DNA from: a virus
Length of the DNA stretch: 38,926 bases
Virus record (IMG/VR): IMGVR_UViG_3300044624_001725
Span: 1 to 38,926 of that record
Direction: 5' to 3' (one strand)
A program made the translations under genes and the position numbers. The notes beneath the pieces were generated by a model. The model saw only the letters and a program-made list of their open reading frames with translations, had not been told where the DNA came from and did no database searches. Below are positions 20,099-28,939 of this stretch, in pieces. How positions within the stretch are numbered: the first letter of the stretch is position 1; the number at the start of each line of letters is the position of its first letter.

Positions 20099-20503
20099 AT
20101 GGGCGCTAGAGGATTCCAACCACGACCGGACAGCAAGCGCGGTGCCGTCGCCAACGGCGGCGTCATCCCCGAGCCGATCCAGGAAGACATCACGCCGCCA
20201 GTCTGGTGTAAATCAGACCGGCTGAAGCTCTTCCAAAAGCTCGTAGCCGAAAACCGCGCCGCGGGCGTGGCTATCCGCCAGGTGGACGCCGACCAATACG
20301 CCGAACTGGCAGACGCCATGATCGAGCGGCGGAACGAAACCGACGGCCGCACGAAACTGGCATGGGGCAGGCAGATCGACGAACTACGCAGCCAGCTCAA
20401 CATCGGGCCGCGCAACCGGCAACGGGCCGGAATCAAGGACACTCGCAGGCCGACGGCCATCAACCCGACGCTGGCGATTATTGCAAGGGCGAAAGGCCTG
20501 TAG
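20099..20503 (+). CDS. terS: Terminase small subunit (P27-like)
   Basis: A 134-aa protein with the P27-family layout: a basic Gly/Pro-rich start (MGARGFQPRPDSKRGAVANG), PPVWCKSDRLKLFQKLVAEN, a helical acidic middle (QVDADQYAELADAMIERRNE) and a C-terminal arm (RQIDELRSQLNIGPRNRQRA). It binds the packaging site and recruits TerL. No good SD precedes ATG 20099; the 100-base gap upstream (19999-20098) holds no obvious gene and may contain the packaging site. Confidence 0.8.
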   Translation: MGARGFQPRPDSKRGAVANGGVIPEPIQEDITPPVWCKSDRLKLFQKLVAENRAAGVAIRQVDADQYAELADAMIERRNETDGRTKLAWGRQIDELRSQLNIGPRNRQRAGIKDTRRPTAINPTLAIIARAKGL

Positions 20504-20535
20504 AAGCACTGCCGAGACGGCGGGCGGAGAATAGC

Positions 20536-21273
20536 GTGCCGAAAAGAATCGATTTGACCGGCCAGCGGTTTGGGCGGCTGGTGGTGGTTGGTTTTCTCCG
20601 CCCCGCCAGTGGCTATTCGTTCTGGCAGTGCCAATGTGAGTGCGGGGCGACTGTTGAGCGAACATCGGCGGCCTTGAAGAGTAAAAATACCTCTTCATGC
20701 GGGTGCGGCAAAAATAAACATCTTGACGATTTAACGGGAGCAATATTTGGCCGACTGACTGTGATTGGAAGATGCAAGTCGGAAATCAAAAGCAAGCGCT
20801 CGTGGGAGTGCTATTGCCAGTGCGGCAATAAGACCATCGTGCAAACCGCTCCACTGAAAAGCGGAAATACAACATCTTGCGGTTGCTGGGGTAAAGAGAG
20901 ATGTAGGCTGCCAAGGATTGCAAGCTGGCGCGACTCCAGCCCGGTTTTATCTGGAGACGGGTATATCTCCAGGAGGGACCCACGAAGAAAGCGCAGAGTG
21001 GCCGAGCACCGCCTTGTCTGGGAAGAAGCCAACAAGCGCCCTCTCCAGCCGTTTGAAGAAGTCCACCACAAAAACGGCATCCGCACCGACAACCGGCCTG
21101 AAAACCTGGAGTTGAAAGTCAAGCCGCACGGCGCCGGACAACTCCCCGAAGACCTCATCAGGGCGACGACGCCGGAAGAAATGGAAGTAGTGTTCAAGCT
21201 CGCGCAGGCTTACGCAAGCGTCATCGGCGCACAAGTGGTATGGAATCCTCCTATTTCGACGCCGAAGCCGTAA
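20536..21273 (+). CDS. HNH homing-type endonuclease with tandem FGRL zinc domains
   Basis: A 245-aa protein from GTG 20536 with GCGGAG upstream. Two FGRL modules lie in tandem: DLTGQRFGRLVVVG with CQCECG and SCGCG, then DLTGAIFGRLTVIG with CYCQCG and SCGCW. The HNH part follows: RVAEHRLVWEEANKR, EEVHHKNGIRTDNRPENLEL. The modules should bind DNA and the HNH site cut it. It stands between terS and terL and overlaps terL by 34 bases, typical of a mobile endonuclease inserted in a packaging operon. A start at 20362 would overlap terS and is rejected. Confidence 0.88.
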   Translation: MPKRIDLTGQRFGRLVVVGFLRPASGYSFWQCQCECGATVERTSAALKSKNTSSCGCGKNKHLDDLTGAIFGRLTVIGRCKSEIKSKRSWECYCQCGNKTIVQTAPLKSGNTTSCGCWGKERCRLPRIASWRDSSPVLSGDGYISRRDPRRKRRVAEHRLVWEEANKRPLQPFEEVHHKNGIRTDNRPENLELKVKPHGAGQLPEDLIRATTPEEMEVVFKLAQAYASVIGAQVVWNPPISTPKP

Positions 21274-22811
21274 ACACCGCCTGCGCCTTCGCCGAAACGC
21301 TGACGCTCACGAAGTCCACTAAGAGCCGGCGCCCGGAGCCGCTGGTACTCCTCCCGCACAGCAAAAAGCTGGTAGCCAACATCTTCGGCTGGAAGCGGGC
21401 TGATGCATCGCGGCTGATCCGCAAAGTCTTTGCCTCATTCGGCCGCAAGCAGGCCAAGACACAGACGGCCGCCATCATCGCGCTGATCGTGTTTTTTTTG
21501 GACCCGGAGCCCGAGCAGGAGCTCTACATGGCCGCGACCGACGCACCGCAAGCGTCGATCTGCTTCGAGGCCATCTGGTCGATGATTCGCACGAACCCAG
21601 CGCTGCTAGAGTTGGTCGAACCGACGCTCTCGCAGAAAAAGATAGTCCACCGGGAAACCGGCTCGATCATCCGCGCTCTGTCCGCCGACGGTAAAGGGAA
21701 GCATGGCTACAACCCCTCGCTCGTTGTTTTTGACGAGTTGCACGCCTGGGGGCCAGCCGAGCAGGAACTACTGGCCGCGCTCACCACCGGCAGTATGTCG
21801 CGCCGGGAGCCGCTGGAAATCATCATCACGACGGCCGGAAGTAGCCAAGAGACAATCTGCTACCGCGAATACGAATACGCGCGCCGGGTGCTATCTGGCG
21901 AGGTCACGGACCCATCCTACCTGCCGCTGATCTACGAAGTCCCAAAAGACGCCGATTGGACTGATAAAAAACTCTGGCCGCTGGCGTTGCCGCTCCTCGA
22001 AACCGGACACCAGAAGATCGAAGAGTACGAGCGGAAGTTTGACGAGGCCATGGCCCGCCCGGACCTGCAAAACCAGTTCCGGCGCCTGTACCTGAACCAG
22101 TGGACCTCCGCAGAAACCCAATGGATTCCGATCCACGAATGGGACGCCTGCGCATCACAAACGCCGATTGACTGGGTGGAACTTCGACGGTATCCCTGCT
22201 ACGGCGGGCTCGATCTCGCCGCGGTCCACGATCTCACGGCCTTCGCGCTGTGCTGGCCGGTGGGCGAAAAAGTCTATTACAAAGTCTGGGCATACCTGCC
22301 AGGTGAGCGTATCGAGGACCGGAGCAAACGCGACGGCGTGCCCTACGCACAGTGGGCGGCTGACGGCCATATTCGGCTTACGCCGGGAACTACAACAGAC
22401 TGGCGCTATGTCACCGCACACATCAAAGAACTGGCCGATGAGTACGACATCAAGGCCATAGCGTTTGATCGCTACGGGGCGCGCGACACCGCCCGCGAAT
22501 TGCAAGACGCTGGACTAGACGTGATCGACTTTGGGCAGGGCTACCAGTCAATGAGTCCAGCGTGCCGGCGGTTTGAAAAGCTGGTCTACGACCGGGCCGC
22601 CGTACATGAAGGATCGCCGCTAGTCCGCTGGTCCGTTGACTGTACGCAGATCACGCAGGCGCCGGGCGACCTCATCAAGCCGGTGAAGCCGGAGCGCATG
22701 AAGAATTCAAAGCGAATCGACCCGGTGATTGCCATTGCGATGGCAACCGGGATTGCGATTATCACCACAGACAAAAAATCCATCTGGGAAACGAGAGGAG
22801 CGCCAGTTTGA
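21240..22811 (+). CDS. terL: Terminase large subunit (HK97-type)
   Basis: A 523-aa ATPase-nuclease. Visible: FDAEAVNTACAFAE near the N-terminus, NIFGWKR (about 47-53), the ATP-binding region FASFGRKQAKTQTA (about 64-77, a deviant Walker A), Walker B LVVFDELHAW (161-170), the TTAGSS coupling motif (about 190), nuclease acids in GGLDLAAVHDLTAFA and IAFDRYGARD, and C-terminal RIDPVIAIAMATGIA. It drives DNA into the prohead and cuts it. Compared with typical relatives, about 40-60 N-terminal residues are missing where the HNH gene overlaps. No strong SD. Confidence 0.93.
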   Translation: MESSYFDAEAVNTACAFAETLTLTKSTKSRRPEPLVLLPHSKKLVANIFGWKRADASRLIRKVFASFGRKQAKTQTAAIIALIVFFLDPEPEQELYMAATDAPQASICFEAIWSMIRTNPALLELVEPTLSQKKIVHRETGSIIRALSADGKGKHGYNPSLVVFDELHAWGPAEQELLAALTTGSMSRREPLEIIITTAGSSQETICYREYEYARRVLSGEVTDPSYLPLIYEVPKDADWTDKKLWPLALPLLETGHQKIEEYERKFDEAMARPDLQNQFRRLYLNQWTSAETQWIPIHEWDACASQTPIDWVELRRYPCYGGLDLAAVHDLTAFALCWPVGEKVYYKVWAYLPGERIEDRSKRDGVPYAQWAADGHIRLTPGTTTDWRYVTAHIKELADEYDIKAIAFDRYGARDTARELQDAGLDVIDFGQGYQSMSPACRRFEKLVYDRAAVHEGSPLVRWSVDCTQITQAPGDLIKPVKPERMKNSKRIDPVIAIAMATGIAIITTDKKSIWETRGAPV

Positions 22812-24043
22812 ACACATTCGGGAAACTACTAGTGAAGCTGGGCGCTACTCCTCCGCCTGATAATGAGTTTTGGTATCAGCCTGTAAATGCCCATTATGGC
22901 TCATTTCTTGCGCAGTACGCGAGCGGCGACACGGCTTTACGTATCTCCGCGGTGTCCGCTTGCGTCTCTCTGCGGTCTGAAACCATCGCCTCTCTGCCCT
23001 GTCAGGTCTTCAAGCGCACGAAGGACGGGCGCGAGGCCGACCGCAACCACCCGCTCTACCACATCCTGCACGACTCGCCAAATGAGGATATGAGCGCGTT
23101 TGAGTTTTGGCAGACATGCGAGCAGGATCTCTGCATTGACGGCAATTTCTACGCTCGCATCCAGACCGATGGGCGCAATGATGTTTCCGGGCTGTATCCG
23201 CTAGACCCGTCCAAGATGGACGTGCAGCGGGATAAGCAGACCGGCATCCTTGTCTACCTCTACAAAGACGGGCCGACCATCACGCCGTATCTGCGCGATG
23301 AAATCCTGCATATCCCCGGTCGTGGCTACGATGGCGTGAAGCGCCTGAAAGGCATGTCGCCGATTGCGTACATGGCGCAGGACATCGCTATTGCTGGATT
23401 TCAGGAAGGCTACGCAGAGCAGTATTTCCGCAATAATGCCACCCCGCGCGCCTATATCTCGCACCCAAACCTGCTATCAGACAAAGCGCGGCAAGGCATC
23501 CTCGACTACATGATGGACAAGTTCGGCGGCGTCCGCAATTCCGGCAAGTTGGGAATTTTGGAAGAGGGGATGGAGATTAAGACCGTCCCCATCAACCATA
23601 CTGACATGCAGTTTATCGAAGGCCGTAAGCTGTCTGTGGAGGCTATCGCCCGCGGCTACCGCGTCCCTCCGCACAAGATCGGCGAATTGACCCGCTCGAC
23701 CAATAACAACATTGAACACCAGGGCATCGAGTGGAAGACGGACACAATTGGACCGGAGTGCAAGCGCATTGAAAGCCGTTGCAATATGCAACTTCTTGGG
23801 CCGCGCGAAGGTAGCCGGTACTTCGTGGAGTTCAATCTTGACGCGCTGATGCGTGGCGATAGCGCGGCGCGCGCTGCGTTCTACTCCTCGCTGCGCAACA
23901 TCGGCGCGCTGAACGCGAACGAGATACGGCAGTTTGAAAACTTGAACGACTACCCGGGCGGCGAAGTGTACATGGTGCAGGGCGCGATGATCCCCGTGGC
24001 AATGGCCGGTCAACAGCAACAGCAGAAGGCGGTGGCGCAGTGA
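22808..24043 (+). CDS. Portal protein (HK97-type)
   Basis: A 411-aa protein from TTG 22808, which overlaps the terL stop (TTGA). Portal hallmarks: RISAVSACVSLRSETIASLP, PLYHILHDSPNEDMSAFEFW, ITPYLRDEILHIPGRGYDGV, KLGILEEGMEIKTV and FIEGRKLSVEAIARGYRVPP. It forms the dodecameric ring for DNA passage and head-tail joining. The C-terminus ends in a Gln-rich tail (AGQQQQQKAVAQ). A typical TerL-portal-protease-capsid order follows. Confidence 0.95.
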   Translation: MNTFGKLLVKLGATPPPDNEFWYQPVNAHYGSFLAQYASGDTALRISAVSACVSLRSETIASLPCQVFKRTKDGREADRNHPLYHILHDSPNEDMSAFEFWQTCEQDLCIDGNFYARIQTDGRNDVSGLYPLDPSKMDVQRDKQTGILVYLYKDGPTITPYLRDEILHIPGRGYDGVKRLKGMSPIAYMAQDIAIAGFQEGYAEQYFRNNATPRAYISHPNLLSDKARQGILDYMMDKFGGVRNSGKLGILEEGMEIKTVPINHTDMQFIEGRKLSVEAIARGYRVPPHKIGELTRSTNNNIEHQGIEWKTDTIGPECKRIESRCNMQLLGPREGSRYFVEFNLDALMRGDSAARAAFYSSLRNIGALNANEIRQFENLNDYPGGEVYMVQGAMIPVAMAGQQQQQKAVAQ

Positions 24044-24672
24044 AAACGACATTCATTCTAGGCGGGCAAGTCCTAGCCGAAAGTGCCGACGCGAAAGCAC
24101 CGCGCGAAATCATGTTCTACGCTGGCACGCCCGTGCTGCGCACTGATGGCCGGAAGATGTTTCACCTCTCGTTTTCCATGGAGCCGGGCGCGGTGGATCT
24201 TTCTCTCCTAAATAGCGGCCGGGCTCCGTTCGTAGTGGATCACGTCGAAGACATCGACCACACTTTAGGCGTCATCGAGCGCGCCGAAATCAAAGGAGCC
24301 GGTCGGGCTTTCGTCCGCTTCTCAGACCGACAGGAGATGGCCGGGCTCATCGGCGACATCAAAAGCGGCGTGCTGGCCAACGTCTCCATGGGCGCGCGAA
24401 TCACCGGTGAACTCGTAAAGGCCGAACCGGTCGAGACTGGCATTCCGCACCTTCGCGCTACCAAGTGGCAGCCGTTCCACGTCTCCCTCGTCTCGCGCGG
24501 GGCTGACCCATCCGCCCAATTCCTGAGTGACTGCCAAATGGAAGTACCGGCAGAACTTTTCACCGACCTCTCTGCACCCACTGGCGCGGCCAGCGAAGCA
24601 GATCAGAGCGAACAAAAGGCACGCCTGGCGCTGCAGATCAAGCAGCGCCGTTTCCGCGTCCTTGGCCGCTAA
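24040..24672 (+). CDS. Prohead maturation protease (HK97 gp4-like)
   Basis: A 210-aa serine protease from GTG 24040. FVVDHVEDIDHTLG holds the candidate catalytic His68 and LANVSMGARI the candidate Ser116; WQPFHVSLVSRGADPSAQF is the conserved family block near residue 150. It cleaves the capsid delta domain and itself during maturation. The C-terminal 40 residues are a charged, probably scaffolding, tail. Confidence 0.92.
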   Translation: MKTTFILGGQVLAESADAKAPREIMFYAGTPVLRTDGRKMFHLSFSMEPGAVDLSLLNSGRAPFVVDHVEDIDHTLGVIERAEIKGAGRAFVRFSDRQEMAGLIGDIKSGVLANVSMGARITGELVKAEPVETGIPHLRATKWQPFHVSLVSRGADPSAQFLSDCQMEVPAELFTDLSAPTGAASEADQSEQKARLALQIKQRRFRVLGR

Positions 24673-24711
24673 CCAACAACCAACCCGCGCCACAAGCGCA
24701 AAGGGGCAACC

Positions 24712-26022
24712 ATGAAGAAAAAGCTACTCATCGAGAAGCTGGCCGCAACCACGGCCGAATATGACGCGCTGCTGAAGGCGTCCGAAGCCGCCGCCGATAT
24801 CGTCGCGCACCTGGCCGCGGTGGACGCCAAGGAAGTGGAACTCAACGGCATCAAGGCCGAACTGGCCGCCATCGAGGCTCTGGAAGCCAAGGCGAAGGCA
24901 AACGCGACGCGCGAACCGGGCCGGGTGACCAGCGACAACGAAGCAAAGCGGCCGTTTGCCAACTTCGGCGAGCAGCTTGCGGCCATCGCCTACGCCCAGT
25001 CGCCGGCTGGCTCGTTTCACGGCTACGGCGGGCAGATCGACAAGCGCCTGTTTGAGACGAACCTGGCCGCGTCTGGCGTCAATTCGACGGTCCCGAGCGA
25101 AGGAGGGTATTTGGTCAGCACCGACTTCTCGACGGTCCTGATGCAGAAGGCCGCCGAAATCGGGCAGATCGCGCCGCTGGCGTTCGATGTGCCGATTGGC
25201 GAAGGCTCGGACGGTATCGAGCTGCCGTACATCGACGAAACCTCCCGCGCCACCGGCTCCCGCTGGGGCGGCGTGCGTGTGTACCGGGCCAGTGAGGCCG
25301 ACGCGCCCACGTCCACCAAGCCCAAGTTCGCCCGTCACGACCTGAAGCTGGAAACCCTCAAGGGATTGGCCTACGTGACGGACCGGCAGTTGCGGAACGC
25401 CCCGGCCACCAGCACGATCCTGGAGCGCGCGTTTGCGTCCGAAATGGCGTTTGTGAAGGATAACGAAATCTGGCGCGGTACCGGCGTCGGCCAGTGCCTC
25501 GGCTTTGCCACGCAGAGCTACGAGGGTGCCTCGTTGCTGGTTTCGGTGACCAAGAAATCGGCGCAGACCGCCGCCACCTTTGTCATTGAAAACGCCACGT
25601 CGATGCTGTCCCGTTTGCTCGCGAACCCCGGCGACACGATCCGCTGGTTCATCAACCGCGACACCATCGGCCAACTTCCGCTGATGACCGTCGGCCAGAT
25701 GCCAGTGTTCCTGCCCAACGGCAACGCTTCCGGCTCGCCGTACTTCGGCACGCTGTTTGGTTACCCGGTCGTGATCGTGGAGCAGGCCGAAACCCTCGGC
25801 ACCGCGGGCGACGTGGTTCTGGCGAATATGTCCAAGTACGTGACGATTTCCCAGGGCGGGCTGCGCTCGGCTCAGTCCATGCACGTCCGTTTTATCTACG
25901 ACGAAATGACGTTCAAGTGGTCCACGGATTTCAACGGGCACTCGATGGTACGCAAGCCGCTGACGCCGTTCAAGGGCTCGGCCACGCAGTCGCCGTTCGT
26001 CACGGTCGAAACCCGCAGCTAA
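24712..26022 (+). CDS. Major capsid protein (HK97 fold)
   Basis: A 436-aa protein. Residues 1-75 form a coiled-coil delta domain (KLLIEKLAATTAEYDALLKA, NGIKAELAAIEALEAKAKAN). The mature shell begins roughly after REPGRVTSDN: SEGGYLVSTDFSTVLMQKAA, LPYIDETSRATGSRWGGVRV, KLETLKGLAYVTDRQLRNAP and FLPNGNASGSPYFGTLFGYP are recognisable HK97-type blocks. AAGGGGCAACC precedes ATG 24712. It assembles the icosahedral head; the protease just upstream trims it. Confidence 0.95.
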   Translation: MKKKLLIEKLAATTAEYDALLKASEAAADIVAHLAAVDAKEVELNGIKAELAAIEALEAKAKANATREPGRVTSDNEAKRPFANFGEQLAAIAYAQSPAGSFHGYGGQIDKRLFETNLAASGVNSTVPSEGGYLVSTDFSTVLMQKAAEIGQIAPLAFDVPIGEGSDGIELPYIDETSRATGSRWGGVRVYRASEADAPTSTKPKFARHDLKLETLKGLAYVTDRQLRNAPATSTILERAFASEMAFVKDNEIWRGTGVGQCLGFATQSYEGASLLVSVTKKSAQTAATFVIENATSMLSRLLANPGDTIRWFINRDTIGQLPLMTVGQMPVFLPNGNASGSPYFGTLFGYPVVIVEQAETLGTAGDVVLANMSKYVTISQGGLRSAQSMHVRFIYDEMTFKWSTDFNGHSMVRKPLTPFKGSATQSPFVTVETRS

Positions 26023-26080
26023 CCAATTCCACCGGGCGGGCGGCACACAGTCGCCCGCGCATAAAACGAAAGGGAAATCA

Positions 26081-26554
26081 ATGCGTTACGAAGAACTTCA
26101 GAATCAGCATTTTATCAAGGGCCTTGATCCGGTGGCCGATGCCTTCGCGGGAACGGCAGTTTCCGATGTGGTCGATGTCTCTAACCACCAAGGCGTCCTG
26201 TTCCTTGTCTACAAGGGAGTCGGCGCCACGGGAACCAGCACAATCACCGTCGAAGCCTGCGACGACGTGACCCCGAGCAACACCACGGCGGTTCCGTTCT
26301 TTTACAAGGCCATCACCAGCACCGACGTTCAGGGCGCCGTCACGACTACCACGTCTTCCGGTTTTGCCACCACGGCGGGCTCCTCGCAGATGTACGCCGT
26401 CCAGGTGGATGCGCAGGAACTCGCCAGCGCCGGCTACAAGTACGCCCGCCTGAAGGCTGTCGAGGTGGTTGATTCGCCCGTTCTGGGCGGCATCGCCATC
26501 GCTCTCCTCGGTCCCAAGTTTGGCGGCTCCGCGACCAACACGGCCATCGACTAA
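26081..26554 (+). CDS. Probable head decoration / capsid-associated protein
   Basis: A 157-aa protein with GAAAGGGAAA upstream, directly after the capsid gene. Beta-rich Thr/Ser/Val pattern (VSDVVDVSNHQGVLFLVYKG, TGTSTITVEACDDVTPSNTT, YKYARLKAVEVVDSPVLGGI). Position and fold style match small head proteins placed between capsid and connector genes. A strong terminator follows, so head genes may be expressed at a higher level than the tail genes. Confidence 0.6.
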   Translation: MRYEELQNQHFIKGLDPVADAFAGTAVSDVVDVSNHQGVLFLVYKGVGATGTSTITVEACDDVTPSNTTAVPFFYKAITSTDVQGAVTTTTSSGFATTAGSSQMYAVQVDAQELASAGYKYARLKAVEVVDSPVLGGIAIALLGPKFGGSATNTAID

Positions 26555-26570
26555 CCCTCTCTCTCCTGAC

Positions 26571-26599
26571 CGGGGCGGCTCCTCCGCCCCGTTTTTTTT
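26571..26599 (+). terminator. Intrinsic terminator after the capsid genes
   Basis: CGGGGCGG (26571-26578), a 5-base loop, CCGCCCCG (26584-26591) and eight T (26592-26599). Tail genes downstream need read-through or a promoter I cannot see between 26600 and 26686. Confidence 0.92.
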
Positions 26600-26686
26600 C
26601 GAGCCATTCGCAGCTACCTGGAAGGCGACAACCAGGGGCACCCCGTCAAGTGGCTGATCCCCTACCGCCGCTAGCTGCTTCTTTTT

Positions 26687-27277
26687 ATGACCTCCCACGC
26701 CTACCAACTCGTCACCGCGCCCACCGAATTTGCCATCACAGATGCGCAGATGGAGGCGCACGCGCGCGCTGCCGGCCAACCAGCCGAGCAGTACCAACCC
26801 TACGTGCGTGCGGCGCAGGAATACGTGGAAACCATCACCGGGCGAAAACTGGTGACGCAGACTTGGAAGTGGTTCCTGGACTCCTGGCCATGCGGCGATA
26901 GGTTCGACCTGCCGTTCGGCCAGCTCCAAAGCGTCACGCACGTCAAATACACCGACACCGCGGACGCTCAATCGACCTTTGCCAGTAGCTACTACGCCGT
27001 CTCTATCGCCCGTGATCCGGGCGTGCTGGCGCTGAAGTATGGCCAGTCATGGCCGACGGCCACGCTGCGCACGCTTGACCCTATCGAAATTCAGTTCGTT
27101 TGCGGGTGGGCATCGGCGGCGGTTGTGCCTTATCAGTTGCAGGCCGCCGTGCTGCTACTCGCCGCGCACTTCTACGAAAACCGCTCTGCGGTGGCCGTGG
27201 GCGAATCCGCCGTCGTCACATCCAAGCAGATCGAGCTTGGTGTGATGGCGTTGCTTGCGAATTGGATCATCCGATGA
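26687..27277 (+). CDS. Head-tail connector (gp6-like)
   Basis: A 196-aa protein with the connector pattern: YQLVTAPTEFAITDAQMEAH, YVRAAQEYVETITGRKLVTQ, TWKWFLDSWP, then FDLPFGQLQSVTHVKYTDTA, and a C-terminal helical region (LQAAVLLLAAHFYENRSAVA). It forms the ring below the portal. ATG 26687 follows CTTCTTTTT, without a clear SD. ATGA overlap with the next gene. Confidence 0.88.
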   Translation: MTSHAYQLVTAPTEFAITDAQMEAHARAAGQPAEQYQPYVRAAQEYVETITGRKLVTQTWKWFLDSWPCGDRFDLPFGQLQSVTHVKYTDTADAQSTFASSYYAVSIARDPGVLALKYGQSWPTATLRTLDPIEIQFVCGWASAAVVPYQLQAAVLLLAAHFYENRSAVAVGESAVVTSKQIELGVMALLANWIIR

Positions 27278-27612
27278 TCCGCACCGGCCAGCGGACTGCA
27301 TGGGTGCAAGCCTTCGCCAGCACCGAAACGACGGGAGGCGCGGGCGACCCGCAGCCGTCCTGGAGTGACACCCCGGCGCTCGAATTTTGGGCGCATAAAC
27401 GCAATCTGACGCAGCGCGAAGTGGTTGTAGCGGGCGCGCTTCAACAGGAAGACGCCGTAGTTTTTGAGGCGCTGTACATGGACACACTAACCACGCGCCA
27501 CCGGCTGAAATACGCGGGCCGGTACTACGACATCACGGGCCTCAGTGACCCAGGCGAGCGTCACGAAGCGTTGCATATTTACGCACGTGACGCGGTGAGT
27601 TACGGATCATGA
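27274..27612 (+). CDS. Head closure / head-tail adaptor protein
   Basis: A 112-aa protein: RTGQRTAWVQAFASTETTGG, WAHKRNLTQREVVVAGALQQ, then FEALYMDTLTTRHRLKYAGR, YYDITGLSDPGERHEALHIY. The R-x-x-x-Y-x-x-r-Y-Y-D-I-x-G pattern is that of SPP1 gp16/HK97-type stopper proteins. It is made after the connector and closes the filled head. An upstream in-frame start at 27100 lies inside the connector gene. Confidence 0.85.
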   Translation: MIRTGQRTAWVQAFASTETTGGAGDPQPSWSDTPALEFWAHKRNLTQREVVVAGALQQEDAVVFEALYMDTLTTRHRLKYAGRYYDITGLSDPGERHEALHIYARDAVSYGS

Positions 27613-28010
27613 CGTTACCCGAAGCTCTAGGCACCCACCTCCGCACCGACGCCACAGCCACCATCGCCCACTATGGCGCGTCCAAGGTGTTCTGGTGCTA
27701 CGAAACGCAGAACGTCACCCAGCCGTTTATGGCATTCCGCCAAACCTCCTGCCGTCGCATTGCGCAGCACATCAACGGCGCTGGAGCACCACGCGAATAT
27801 GGCGTGGAAATCATACACTACGCCGCATCCCAATCAGCCGCATGGGCGGGTGCGGAGGCCACGAAATCCGACCTAGACAACGTGACAGGCACATTTAGCA
27901 CCGTGGCGTTCAAGCGCTGCACGGTCACGGACGAAAGCGACCTCGTAAGCGAAGAGGCCGCGGCGCGCGGGCTGTTTGCGGTATTGCAAACGCTTTCGAT
28001 CACAGTTTAG
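27609..28010 (+). CDS. Tail terminator / DUF3168-like protein
   Basis: A 133-aa protein: LPEALGTHLRTDATATIAHY, FMAFRQTSCRRIAQHINGAG, then VEIIHYAASQSAAWAGAEAT and an acidic end (DESDLVSEEAAARGLFAVLQ). This matches DUF3168-type tail completion proteins that cap the tail tube at the head side. Overlaps the adaptor gene by 4 bases. The following 89 bases are structured. Confidence 0.8.
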   Translation: MTLPEALGTHLRTDATATIAHYGASKVFWCYETQNVTQPFMAFRQTSCRRIAQHINGAGAPREYGVEIIHYAASQSAAWAGAEATKSDLDNVTGTFSTVAFKRCTVTDESDLVSEEAAARGLFAVLQTLSITV

Positions 28011-28040
28011 TTTTCCGGCATGTCGTGAGACACCCGGCGA

Positions 28041-28086
28041 GGGGGATATAAAGCCCCCAACCACTTCAACTACTGCCGTGAGGCAG
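28041..28086 (+). promoter_or_regulatory. Double hairpin before the tail-tube gene
   Basis: GGGGG (28041-28045) can pair with CCCCC (28054-28058), and CTGCC (28073-28077) with GGCAG (28082-28086), followed by AAGGAG and ATG 28100. It may stabilise the mRNA of the abundant tail-tube protein. No T-run, so not a terminator. Confidence 0.45.
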
Positions 28087-28099
28087 AAGGAGCCCAACT

Positions 28100-28516
28100 A
28101 TGGCTACATTCTCGGCAGTTGCCGGAACCGTCTTTAAGTACACCGTCACCTCGACCCTTACAGCGATCCCCGGCGTCGGCTCGATGTCCTTCTCGGGCGG
28201 CGACAAAAACGATATCAACGTCACCGCGATTGACGACGAGACGGAAGTCTTCATTCCCGGCCGCCGCACCGCCAAGGAACTGAATTTTCCGATGTTCTAC
28301 GACCCGGCCGACGCGGGCCAGGTGGCCATGCTGGCCGCCTACGACGCCTCCGCACAGACCCCGGTCGCCATGAGCATCATCGACGACGACGCGGGCGACT
28401 GCACGCTTACGTTCTCTGGCTACATCAAAAACATGACGAAGAAATACGACCTCGACGGCGCGGTTATGTTTGATGTCGTCATCAAGCTGACCACCGCCGT
28501 TACCACCACCGCCTAA
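28100..28516 (+). CDS. Major tail (tube) protein
   Basis: A 138-aa beta-rich protein with GAAGGAG upstream: GSMSFSGGDKNDINVTAIDD, ETEVFIPGRRTAKELNFPMF and IKNMTKKYDLDGAVMFDVVI. The pattern is that of compact siphophage tube proteins, with TAIDDETEVFIPG typical of the family. Hexamers stack around the tape measure to form the tube. It lies between tail terminator and tail chaperones, as expected. Confidence 0.85.
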   Translation: MATFSAVAGTVFKYTVTSTLTAIPGVGSMSFSGGDKNDINVTAIDDETEVFIPGRRTAKELNFPMFYDPADAGQVAMLAAYDASAQTPVAMSIIDDDAGDCTLTFSGYIKNMTKKYDLDGAVMFDVVIKLTTAVTTTA

Positions 28517-28525
28517 GGAGGCACA

Positions 28526-28939
28526 ATGATTGACCCTGTAACCCCCGCTACGCTTGTGCCGTGGCGGGGGAAGAGTTACCCTCTTCAGTTAACGAACGGC
28601 TGCCTAGCCATGGCCGCCGGCGAGTTGGATATCAACATCCTGGAGGGCGGGCCAGGCTCGCTATTCACGAAGCCTGCCTACTACCAAAACGGCGTGCTTC
28701 TGTATGCGATCCTGCGCCAGAAGTTCCCCGCGTCGGAAGTGCCTCTCATGGAGTGTCTGGACGCGGTAACCGGCGAGAAATCCGACTTCTACGCCGATGT
28801 CCTGAAAAAGCTAGTGGCTGAACTGGCGCCAGCGATCCGGCGAATTATGAAGCTCGAAGCCGAGCCCACGGACCGCCCTACGACAGACGCGAATTCTGGC
28901 GACGACTTTGGGCCAGCGCTCGCGTCCACATCGGATTGA
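28526..28939 (+). CDS. Tail assembly chaperone (G-like)
   Basis: A 137-aa protein with TAAGGAGG upstream, between tube and tape-measure genes. It includes YPLQLTNGCLAMAAGELDIN, the pattern of tail-chaperone N-terminal domains (GTA TAC-like), and AYYQNGVLLYAILRQKFPAS. The acidic tail ends DDFGPALASTSD. It should load on the tape measure during tail assembly. A second frame (-1) is open at its end and continues into 28936-29103. Confidence 0.8.
   Translation: MIDPVTPATLVPWRGKSYPLQLTNGCLAMAAGELDINILEGGPGSLFTKPAYYQNGVLLYAILRQKFPASEVPLMECLDAVTGEKSDFYADVLKKLVAELAPAIRRIMKLEAEPTDRPTTDANSGDDFGPALASTSD

Noticed and set aside
24724-26046. 440-aa open frame on the minus strand
   Set aside because: Fully antisense to the major capsid gene; Arg/Gly/His-rich text typical of shadow frames.
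26600-26678. Short protein-like text (AIRSYLEGDNQGHPVKWLIP) after the terminator
   Set aside because: No usable start codon and its frame runs into the terminator T-run; possibly a remnant of a lost gene, but not supportable as a gene.
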